DNA from: Chondrosia reniformis | Taxonomy: Eukaryota > Porifera > Demospongiae > Chondrillida > Chondrillidae | DNA: 64,000 bases | Reading direction: 5' to 3' | Assembly: GCA_947172415.1 (NCBI GenBank) | Contig: OX359191.1 | Location: 9,312,996-9,376,995, forward strand | Part shown: positions 13,633 to 22,240 of the stretch, piece by piece | Layout: each line of letters opens with the position of its first letter | Position numbering within the stretch: the stretch's first letter is position 1 | Position numbers and translations under genes: made by a program | The notes under the pieces: model-generated | Database searches by the model: none | Told to the model about the DNA's origin: nothing | Seen by the model: the letters and a program-made list of their open reading frames with translations, nothing else

Positions 13633-14052
13633 GAATGTTTGGTGTGGTGTATGTGGGTGTGGTGTATGTGGGTGTGGTGTATGTGGGTGTGGTGTATGTG
13701 GGTGTGGTGTATGTGGGTGTGGTGTATGTGGGTGTGGTGTATGTGGGTATGGTGTATGTGGGTATGGTGTATGTGGGTATGGTGTATGTGGGTGTGGTGT
13801 ATGTGGGTGTGGTGTATGTGGGTATGGTGTATGTGGGTGTGGTGTATGTGGGTGTGGTGTATGTGGGTGTGGTGTATGTGGGTGTGGTGTATGTGGGTGT
13901 GGTGTATGTGGGTGTGGTGTATGTGGGTGTGGTGTATGTGGGTGTGGTGTATGTGGGTGTGGTGTATGTGGGTGTGGTGTATGTGGGTGTGGTGTATGTG
14001 GGTGTGGTGTATGTGGGTGTGGTGTATGTGGGTGTGGTGTATGTGGGTGTGG
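13633..14052. repeat. 15-bp minisatellite, about 28 copies
   Basis: Unit GGTGTATGTGGGTGT repeated with perfect 15-bp register; the only variants are a few copies with GGGTAT instead of GGGTGT, clustered near 13740-13830. Since 15 is a multiple of three, all frames stay open and give artefactual ORFs on both strands. Confidence 0.97.
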
Positions 14053-14299
14053 TTGTATACACAAATAAGGTGAGTGAATATACATGTGAATAATAATAAT
14101 TTAAACGTATACATATGTATAAAAACAAGGGTGATATGCAGGTGAGGGAGCCACGGGGGTTAATTGCCAGGGTAGGTACGTTTTTTCCACATTGTCAACA
14201 GTAACGAAATATATATACGCGTTGGATAATAGTATGATATATATCTTTTTGTGACTAATAAGCCAACCTGGCTGGTCAGCTTGTATACTGATAGTCACT

Positions 14300-14300
<1 letters not shown>

Positions 14301-14361
<61 letters not shown>
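14301..14361. repeat. (TAA)n microsatellite
   Basis: About 20 tandem TAA units; further tracts lie at about 14433-14462, 14719-14749 and 14814-14857. Each follows the same short AT-rich word and is best read as the 3' tail of a retroposon copy. Confidence 0.9.
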
Positions 14362-14363
<2 letters not shown>

Positions 14364-14429
14364 TCAACAATGAACTAAACAAATTTATATTATTATTATT
14401 ATTTATCCATTATCCATTGTAAATTTTAT

Positions 14430-14465
<36 letters not shown>

Positions 14466-14716
14466 CCATTCATGAATTCACCCCAGTGGCAATCGAGACT
14501 ACTGGCGTGATGGGACCAGAAACCATGGAGTTTATTCGTAATCTGACAACCAGAATTAGATCCATCACAGGGGAGGACATGGCACACTGCCATCTCATCC
14601 AGCAGCTGGCAGTTGCCACTCAGAAGGGGAACGCGATGTCCATCATGTCAACAATGAACTAAACAAACTTATATTATTATTATTATTTATCCATTATCCA
14701 TTGTAAATTTAAATTT

Positions 14717-14752
<36 letters not shown>

Positions 14753-14810
14753 CAAACTTATATTATTATTATTATTTATCCATTATCCATTGTAAATTTA
14801 AATTTTAGAT

Positions 14811-14858
<48 letters not shown>

Positions 14859-14860
14859 CG
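14362..14860 (+). mobile_element. Nested 3' ends of a LINE-like retroposon
   Basis: A 3' end module (ATGTCAACAATGAACTAAAC, then ATTATTATT, then TTTATCCATTATCCATTG) occurs at 14362 and 14645, and a 5'-shorter copy occurs at about 14752, each followed by (TAA)n. The middle copy is longest and keeps an ORF (about 14465-14662) ending in a TAA stop, with the segment VAIETTGVMGPETMEFI. The ATTG..GPE..EF pattern is typical of C-termini of reverse-transcriptase polyproteins in LINE-like elements of animals. This is a dead 5'-truncated fragment. Family assignment is from the motif only. Confidence 0.6.
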
Positions 14861-14915
14861 ATATGACGTCACGTCACGTGTATAAGGCGTGCTAAAGTTT
14901 AGGGTCTAGGGGACT

Positions 14916-17107
14916 ATGGCTGTTGCTCGACTAGGCAGGTTTTGTAGACCCGGAGTAAGATGTTGTTTGTTTAGAAACTTTAGCACATCAAAAAATCTTG
15001 GAAAAGAAAGAGTATTTGTCGTTGGTGTGGGCATGACCAAGTTCTCAAAGGTGGAGACTGCCTTTTTATCTATCTGTATGTCCTAATAGGAAGAGCTGCA
15101 TGTAATGTATGTAATAGTTCATTTGACGCATTACTGGTGCACGACACTACGAACGGTCCCTCCAACAATTACCTTGATATACTCGCATTTGGTGTGTGTA
15201 GCCATTAGGGGTCAAAGGTCCCAGCTTTATTGAGCTGGGGAAGGAGGCAGTTCACGAGGCGCTGAAGGACGCAGGAGTGCCGTACATTGCAGTGGAGGGA
15301 GCTGTGAGTGTTGGCTGATGTTTGGTCGTGCTCCGAGTCAATGCTTCTCACGCATGCAGCATGTTGGCTACGTCTTTGGACCTTCCACTAAAGGGCAGAG
15401 TGTGGTGTATCAAGCCGGCCTTACTGGAATACCAATCACCAATGTCAACAACAACTGTGCAACAGGTATATACATTGTAGCCACCTCACTCATTCCCACT
15501 GTCTGCCCCACCCTCTCCTGCCTGCCCCGCCCTCTCCTGCCTGCCCCGCCCTCTCCTGCCCGCCCCGTCCTCTCCTGCCTGCCCCGCCCTCTCCTGCCTA
15601 ACCCACCCTTTTCCTACCTAGGGGCCTCTGCTCTGTTTGCCTCTCGCAACATGATAGCTGGAGGGCTGGCAAGATGCACCTTGGCTGTGGGAGTGGAGAA
15701 GATGCAGAAGGGTTCTCTGACTTTGGACGTGGACGATGTCAATCCGATCGGTAGGTCTCTGAGATTAGATGGAAGACTGTGGTGGATTGTCTGTTTGTGT
15801 AGAGGATCACATTACCCAGTTGGTGAAGGAGTGTGGTCACCATGGCGATGCACCCATAGCACCTTGGATGTTTGCTGTAGCAGGGCAGCAGCACATGAAG
15901 AAGTAAGTCCTTTAACCTTTGACCTTTGCTCTCCCTAATCTCGCTGCTTGTTAGGTATGGCACAACCATAGAGCAGTTTGCAAAGATTGCTGTAAAGAAC
16001 CACAGACACTCGATCAACAATCCCAATGCTCAGTTCACTCAAGAATATAGTCTAAGTGACGTGCTGGAATCAAAGGAGATATTCTCTCCTTTAACAGTAA
16101 GGAACGTAGTAGCCAGGGGCTTTTATTAGGAGACACCTTACATTGTAGCAGTAGGCTCTTATGTATAAGAGGTACATGAATTGACTTTAGTAGTCTGTAC
16201 TGTTTGTAGAAACTTCAATGTAGTCCTACCTCTGATGGAGCTGCTGCAGTTATACTGGCCAATCAGGTGTGTCCGATGTCATGTGATTGTCACATGCTTT
16301 CATTTATTTATTCATTTATTTATTTATTTATTTATTAGGAATTTGTAAAAGATCATGGCCTCCAAGATAATGGTAACCACAACTATTGTGTTTAGTATTT
16401 TCTAGAGTTATGTGATGTTCCACTTGTACTGTTTAGCTGTAGAGATTGCTGGGATATCTCTTGCTACTGATGTGCCGAGCTCATTTGACAACCCTATCAG
16501 TAGGTCTACTCAATCCACTTGGTGCTAGTTCTCTAACTTCTGTGGTCCCCTTCAGATGTAGTAGGCAGTGCCATGACAGTGAGGGCTGCTAGGCAGGCCT
16601 ACAGAGAGGCCGGGATTGCTGTGAAAGAAGCCCAGGTTGTTGAACTACATGACTGCTTCTCTGTAAATGAGCTTCTAACATATGAAGCACTGGTCAGTAA
16701 GAATATCATTCAGTACTAAAGTAGTTTGAAATTTATTACCTCTTGCTCCCCTCTCCTTCTCTAGGGCATGTGTGATGAAGGTGATGGAGGGGCTTTGGTT
16801 GACCGAGGTGATGTGACCTACGGAGGGAGATGGGTGGTCAACCCAAGTGGTGGCCTCATTTCCAAGGGACATCCCCTTGGGGCTACAGGTGTTGCGCAAT
16901 GCATAGAGCTATGCTGGCAGGTAAGTACCTCACTACGGCTGCTGGTGTGTAACATCTGATGACTGCCTTTCCCCTCTTCATCCCTGCAATCCTTACCAGT
17001 TGAGAGGACTAGCTGGAGAGAGACAAGTGAACCCAGCCACTGTTGCTGTTCAGCACAACATTGGTCTGGGAGGAGCCTCTGCGGTAGCAGTGTACAAAAA
17101 ATATTGA
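14916..17107 (+). CDS. SCP-x-type 3-ketoacyl-CoA thiolase lacking the SCP2 domain
   Basis: A multi-exon gene; joined exons read through a full thiolase. Visible landmarks in order: [30 protein letters not shown] (nucleophilic Cys), [48 protein letters not shown] (catalytic His/Cys region) and VQHNIGLGG. The family cleaves branched-chain 3-ketoacyl-CoA in peroxisomes, with bile-acid/sterol side chains as vertebrate substrates. The ORF stops right after the thiolase fold (VAVYKKY), so the C-terminal sterol-carrier domain of vertebrate SCP2/SCP-x is absent. The first ~28 residues are rich in Arg, Cys and Phe with no acidic residue ([18 protein letters not shown]), which looks like a mitochondrial presequence, and there is no C-terminal SKL-type signal. 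Introns are 40-160 bases; one holds a C-rich CCTGCCTGCCCCGCC repeat (15492-15600) and another the paired octamer at 16279. Confidence 0.9.
15492..15602 (+). repeat. Intronic C-rich minisatellite in the thiolase gene
   Basis: Imperfect ~19-bp repeats of CCTGCCTGCCCCGCCCTCT in the intron after the NNNCATG exon, C-rich on the transcribed sense strand. Confidence 0.8.
16279..16297 (+). other. Paired intronic octamer, thiolase gene
   Basis: TCATGTGA-TTG-TCACATGC, two octamers 11 bp apart in near-perfect inverted orientation, about 12 bases after the 5' splice site of a short intron. Confidence 0.8.
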
Positions 17108-17241
17108 AAATGATTTATAATATTAAAAAAGTGTAATTATAATTGTTATGTAGTTAGTGGTACCGCTTGACTTTATTTTGAAGGGAAGTCATTAGAGAAA
17201 GTGCAACTTTAAATTTGTCGTCGGAAATTAAAGAATTCGAA

Positions 17242-18105
17242 ATGGTTGTGGTTCATAACGATTATCGGTCTCTGTTTATGGCTGGTAGAGCTGGGCTGGA
17301 CAAGACTCATGGATTCTTTAAGGCTATCTGTCGAAATCAGGTCGACCGCAAGTTGTATCACGACAGACGAGAACGAGAACTGAAAGATTTAAAGGAGAAG
17401 TTGAATGTGGAAAGAGAGGAAAAGAAAATGGATAGCAATAGTCACTCGGAACCTCAAGAGAGAACGCCAAAGAGCGTTTGTGACCCAAAGCGACCAGACA
17501 GAGCACTGTATATTCCTCCTGGTCAGAGATATAGCCGCCGGTCCAGCCAGCACGGGGAAGGCCTAGGGCAGTCGAGGGGTCAGTCCAGCCAGCACGGGGA
17601 AGGCCTAGGGCAGTCGAGGGGTCAGTCCAGTCAGCATGGGGAAGGCCTAGGGCAGTCGAGGGGTCAGTCCAGTCAGCATGGGGAAGGCCTAGGGCAGTCG
17701 AGGGGTCAGTCCAGTCAGCATGGGGAAGGCCTAGGGCAGTCGAGGGGTCAGTCCAGTCAGCATGGGGAAGGCCTAGGGCAGTCGAGGGGTCAGTCCAGTC
17801 AGCATGGGGAAGGCCTAGGGCAGTCAAGGGGTCAGTCCAGTCAGCACGGGGAAGGCCTAGGGCAGTCGAGGGGTCAGTCCAGTCAGCACGGGGAAGGCCT
17901 AGGGCAGTCGAGGGGTCAGTCCAGTCAAAGCTTTGTGTATTCTGTAGAAGTGAAGAGAGGAATCTTTGCAGAAAGGGAAATAGATGAGCTCAGTGATTTC
18001 CAAGCAGTTGCTGAGGAAATCACTACATATTACAACTTAAGGAAGTCTGTAAAAATGGCCATTGAAATGGACCTCAGGGAGAAAGCAAATCATTTTTTCA
18101 ATTAA
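17242..18105 (+). CDS. Repeat protein with RPDRALYIPP motif (R3HCC1-like, tentative)
   Basis: One uninterrupted ORF from the first ATG at 17242 to TAA, 287 residues; the reading frame is open slightly upstream but without ATG. An N-terminal ~50 residues is followed by a charged helical stretch likely to form a coiled coil (residues ~40-75), then the motif CDPKRPDRALYIPPGQRY (~90-105), nine exact 14-residue repeats SSQHGEGLGQSRGQ, and a ~60-residue acidic/hydrophobic tail. The RPDxALYxPP motif resembles the N-terminal motif of R3HCC1/R3HCC1L proteins, which are linked to RNA/exon-junction binding; that link is weak here because no R3H domain is visible. The start lies 134 bases after the thiolase stop. 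The function is unknown. Confidence 0.65.
   Translation: MVVVHNDYRSLFMAGRAGLDKTHGFFKAICRNQVDRKLYHDRRERELKDLKEKLNVEREEKKMDSNSHSEPQERTPKSVCDPKRPDRALYIPPGQRYSRRSSQHGEGLGQSRGQSSQHGEGLGQSRGQSSQHGEGLGQSRGQSSQHGEGLGQSRGQSSQHGEGLGQSRGQSSQHGEGLGQSRGQSSQHGEGLGQSRGQSSQHGEGLGQSRGQSSQHGEGLGQSRGQSSQSFVYSVEVKRGIFAEREIDELSDFQAVAEEITTYYNLRKSVKMAIEMDLREKANHFFN
17542..17919 (+). repeat. Coding 42-bp minisatellite, nine copies
   Basis: Nine tandem 42-bp units inside the ORF at 17242, each encoding SSQHGEGLGQSRGQ. Copies differ only at a handful of silent positions (CCAGCCAGCAC versus CCAGTCAGCAT), so the array expanded recently while staying in frame. Confidence 0.95.
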
Positions 18106-18237
18106 GAAAGATGGACAAACCTATGTGAATTCTCATGTAAATAGTTTTATTTACTTTTAATGTTGTAAATATGTATGTAAAAACATGTACATTGTCAGAA
18201 GGACAGATTAAAATTTAAGTGGTATTACAGAGAATAG

Positions 18238-21098
18238 TTAAAATCTTTTGTTTCCATGGCAACCCTTTGGTGCCATTATATGCTTTCTCCAGCTTGCTTC
18301 ATCGTTCAAAACAGACTTGGAGCAAAGAGCACACCATTTCATGTTTGAGGGAGGGGCTACAGTAGTGAAATAGAGGGTTTTACTCTTGTACGCCATAATT
18401 ACCTCTATATGTACTGGAACACTTTTTGGCTGAAACATGTTTCTGGAATTGCGACACATGAATCGGCTCCTTGCAACAAAGACATTTGCGAAACTTCTTC
18501 TTTTCAGTACATTCAGCCATCCAGTGCACTTGCAATTGAGGAATCTCCACTACCTACATATGTATATTCTATAGTAGCCGCACTCACCTCTCTACAGTAG
18601 CCGCACTCACCTCTCTACAGTAGCTACACTCACCTCTCTACAGTAGCCGCACTCACCTCTCTACAGTAGCCGCACTCACCTCTCTACAGTAGCTACACTC
18701 ACCTCTCTACAGTAGCTGCACTGGTGTAGCATTGCACAGCTGGTAATATAGTGTGTCTCCAGCGTGGAGGCAGTAAACGATGGGTCAGAAAGACCACAAA
18801 AGACGCAAGAACTGAAAGGAGATATCAATAGCATGTTTTACAGAACAACACAAAGCACTAAATAACACACTTTTGGTTGTCTGTGGTAGCTAAATCATGG
18901 CTAGTTCGACTGTTCAGGGAGATAGTGGGAGATTTGAATCGGACACTTTTACTGTCAACAGCTGAGAAAATAAATAAACAATTTCAACATGAAGAATATA
19001 ATATTATATATTCACCTAAAGCTGAGGTTGCTACAGTAGGGGTCCTACTAGGGATTTTCCCCTGTTCAGCTGCCATTTTACGCAAGTGCTGAACTTCATT
19101 TTTGAGTGCATTCAGTTCCTCTACTTTTGCCTTTTCTTCTTCTTTTTTACTGTCCTAATATGGCAACAACCCATCACTATTTCCATGGCAACATGGGCAA
19201 AGGTACGTACCATACTGACAGTAGGTTTCCCATCAATCTTGTCGAGTCCTTCCATGACAGTTTTCCATAGAACACTCTTCCTCAGAGCTGCAGTGTCAGG
19301 AGGAAGTTCCCTGCGTACCTCTGCTGGAGTCAGCTTGTAGAGGTCAAAGGTCAACTGCACTGCCCTCTCTCTTACTTCCTTGTGGCTATGAACCATGCAA
19401 ATTGACAGCAACTGAGAAAGGATTGAAGTACTAGTTTTGGGCGATGGGTGCTGATTTGGGATGCAAATACCTTTATTATCCGATTAAACAATTGTGGTTC
19501 AATCAGATTCTTTTTCAATAAATCATTTATTAATTCAAGTCTACCTTTCACAATTTTCCAGTGAGGCAATGGTTTCGAGAAGTTTTCTGTGATCACCTCA
19601 AATACATTCGAAACATGCTGTATTTGTACACACAGGAAGGTAAGTACACACACACATACCAATGCTTGTAGCTCTGACCTTAATTCTTTCAAGTGATAAA
19701 ATATCTACAATGACCCCCTGAGAGTGTTGCGCAATTCTGTGGGTGTGGTCTCCCAGTCTGGTTAGGAGTTTTGAAACAACACTTGTGACAAATCCTTCAA
19801 AGTCTTCAAAACTGTACCTCAGCAGGAAGGGGGTCAAAGGTCAAACAGAACTGACATTGCCTAGACAAAGCCAAACTCACTATTTTGAATGTTTTGTAAC
19901 AAAATCAGTTGTCAAGTACTTTAGTAAATTGCAAGAGCTCTGAAAGACCTAAATATATATAAATGGTAATATTTCAGTGACACATGTTAAACTTGACAGT
20001 GCAGTTGAGGTTGACTATGTAAGCTGTTGCCGGGGGCAACCTCAGGACCTCGGTCTGCTTGTGTGAGTAGCAACTACCAGATCTGCCTACGTCTCGAGAC
20101 ACTCGGTCCTTGGGTACCCACATGTGTATTGGTTTCTATGGCAACAGACTTGAATGGGACTGACATAGATGTTATTTCAGACCCTAATCAGTCATACTGC
20201 AGCACACAACTGTCACATGACTGTCACACGACTGTCACATGGTCACTATCCTTACACTGAAGACTTTGTCATTGAGCAGTCTATACAAAAGCTGTTTAAG
20301 TGCTTTGAGCTCAGTTTGCAAGTCCTTCTTGTTCTGAATGTTCAGAGAACAGATCCTTTCACTTAAACTGTTTAAAGCACTCTCTCGATGATGGAACTGC
20401 TTACTATAGACCAACTTAACCTAGGAGGTGGAGCAGATGCATCACATGATCAGCACATGACTAGTTAAAGGGACAGCACCAATTCCATTCCAAATTCCTG
20501 GATAGCCAAAGAGCTCTCATTTTGAGCTTGTTCTCCAAGTGGTTCCGGAGGCAACAAGTCTCTGCCAGATAGGTCACTCACTCCAGAAGGATCGTTAACT
20601 CCAATGACCTCATCAGACCTACAGGTCCACACCATGATAAGCACTGCTCGGGTATGTACCGCTACACACATACCTCTTTAGCAGAGCTGGTAGCGGCCTC
20701 TCATCCTCTATTGTAACCATGGTAACAGAGGGCTTCACGTGGTGTTCTTGTTTCTTTGGACTTTCAATTACTGATAATTGAGGGGGTTCCCCCAGAGGTG
20801 ATTTACTAGGCTCTGGATCAGCAGGTGGGGGTTTGTTCGGTGAATGGAAGGAAACTCCCTATAGACAGCCAATGATCCATATGAGGGACTGTCCCTCAAT
20901 ACTCACATATTACAGGGACATCCCCTTACCTGTAATAGGGAGGGGTCCTGTATTAACTGGTGAAGGTTGAGTTGATGATAAACATGCCGTCTCAAGCTGT
21001 CACAATAGTCCTTCTTCTGCTTAGCTAGGTCAAAGTCTTCCCTCTCCACTGCACGTCTCTTTTCCACTTCAAACTGTCCCAGCACCTCTCCAACCTGA

Positions 21099-21152
<54 letters not shown>

Positions 21153-22227
21153 CAAGGTATACTTGTTAGAGTAGGCAGATGGGTACCTTTTGCAAGTCAA
21201 CTATAGCTTGTTTTAGCAATTTAGCTTCATTAAACTGCTCCCTTTCAACAGCTGTCAGCTTTATGTCCTGAAGATGTCTAATGATTTTAGCTGTAATTGA
21301 ATCTTGATAAACTGAGAAAGCTAAGTCATCCATTAAAGGGATTTCCCCTCCAGCTACACTAGCCCTGACAGTAAAAGATTCAAAAGTTAAAAAATGCATG
21401 GATAAACGGGTTGCCTCTCACTTGTTTCCATGGTAACCAGGTAGATAGGAATGTACTATTCTCTCTTGGGTTTCCACATCCTGTAGTGGGTGTGGCTGCA
21501 CCTGACCACTCCCACTGGGCTCAACCCTCTCTCCAATCACATTCACTGCCACCAGTCCCACCTGACAATCAAGAACACATCCACTCCAGACCAATACTAC
21601 ATACACCAGAGGAAGCACTGACCTGGTTGAACACATTCAAATGGTTAATGTGATTCTGGTGAAGGAGCAACTTGACAAACTGACACTTCACATTCAGTGG
21701 AATTGACTTTAGCTCACGCGACTAGAGCCAACAGCAGAGCTAGGTCATGTCCATCAGGTCTGTGATGCTGTGAGAGCAACTCACTCGATGTCCGTTCTCC
21801 TGGTTGTCCCCAAGGGACACAAACCCCAGGCGTTTGAAGGTCACGTGAGCCAGGGCCGCGGGCCTGCCGTGTCTGACACTACCACTCAGTATCTCAATCC
21901 TTTTTGCTGCAAATTTTGGAAAGTTTAACTAACCAGTGGAGCGATGGGGGTATCGCTAAACTAACAAATAAGGTATTGGTGCGAAAGGATTTGGAGAATT
22001 GATATTCTTGAAAATGTTGAAAGCTTTAGTATCAGTTCTTGTGGGTAAAGGCAGTACCTACATAATACAAATAATAGAGATCGTATGCCTGCAAGCATTT
22101 CAGTGTCGCACCTCTCAGAGCGCCATCCCTTAACTAGTGGACTGTGTACGGTCAGTTCTTTGGGAGAATATCCGTCTTCCCATCCAGTAGCGTCTACAAC
22201 TTCGAAACTAATTCGCTTCTTCATCAT
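18238..22227 (-). CDS. CEP104: Centrosomal protein CEP104 (ciliary tip protein)
   Basis: CEP104 binds tubulin and EB1 at the distal tips of centrioles and cilia and supports ciliogenesis. The start is set by MMKKRISFEVVDATGWEDG (22227-22112), which matches the N-terminal jelly-roll domain; the next exon at 22057 gives YCLYPQELILKL. Further exons (about 21890-20260) give LGFVSLGD, HQNHINHLNVFNQ and VGLVAVNVIG, then the paired helices ending KQAIVDLQK and VGEVLGQFEVEKR (coiled coil), a linker and ERPLPAL. The TOG-domain exons lie around 19840-19210 (LLTRLGDHTHRIAQHSQGVIV; HKEVRERAVQLTFDLY; WKTVMEGLDKIDGKP). A KKEEEKAKVEELNALK coiled coil follows. The C-terminal zinc fingers are CVFCG...HYITSC, CSYC...H, CLCC...H and CALCS...H with GCHGNKRF at the end. 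Introns are short; (CA)n sits near 21100. The divergent neighbour NOC2L starts 13 bases away. Confidence 0.93.
18580..18702 (-). repeat. Tandemly amplified 5' splice site of a CEP104 zinc-finger exon
   Basis: About five 23-bp units, sense strand GGCTACTGTAGAGAGGTGAGTGC, lie immediately downstream of the exon that ends GCAGCTACTGTAGAGAG at 18703 followed by GTGAGT. Each unit copies the last ~17 exonic bases plus the donor GTGAGT, giving several equivalent donors in series. Confidence 0.85.
20213..20242 (-). other. Intronic octamer triplet, CEP104
   Basis: TCACATGA, TCACACGA and TCACATGG at exact 11-bp spacing (CTG spacers); on the CEP104 sense strand the first reads TCATGTGA. Confidence 0.7.
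20442..20460 (-). other. Paired intronic octamer, CEP104
   Basis: TCACATGA-TCA-GCACATGA, 11-bp spacing, in a short CEP104 intron; the sense strand reads TCATGTGC-TGA-TCATGTGA. Confidence 0.75.
20713..20726. promoter_or_regulatory. X-box-like palindrome
   Basis: GTAACCATGGTAAC is a perfect inverted repeat 14 bp long matching the RFX half-site pattern GTNNCC. It lies within a CEP104 exon or its border. Binding is inferred only from the match. Confidence 0.5.
21102..21144. repeat. (CA)n microsatellite in a CEP104 intron
   Basis: About 20 CA units followed by (TA)n, between two coiled-coil exons of CEP104. Confidence 0.95.
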
Positions 22228-22240
22228 TCATCTGAACAAA
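22228..22240. promoter_or_regulatory. Ultra-short divergent promoter, CEP104/NOC2L
   Basis: Only 13 bases separate the CEP104 initiator ATG (22227, minus) from the NOC2L ATG (22241, plus). Both starts are supported by N-terminal similarity to the known families, so the 5' UTRs must overlap in opposite directions. Confidence 0.7.

Noticed and set aside
13495..14128. Long ORFs of HTHIHHTP or VWCMWV type
   Set aside because: Translation of a 15-bp minisatellite, open in several frames on both strands.
17215..17241. Non-ATG (TTG) start for the repeat protein
   Set aside because: The first ATG at 17242 is enough; nothing supports initiation at TTG.
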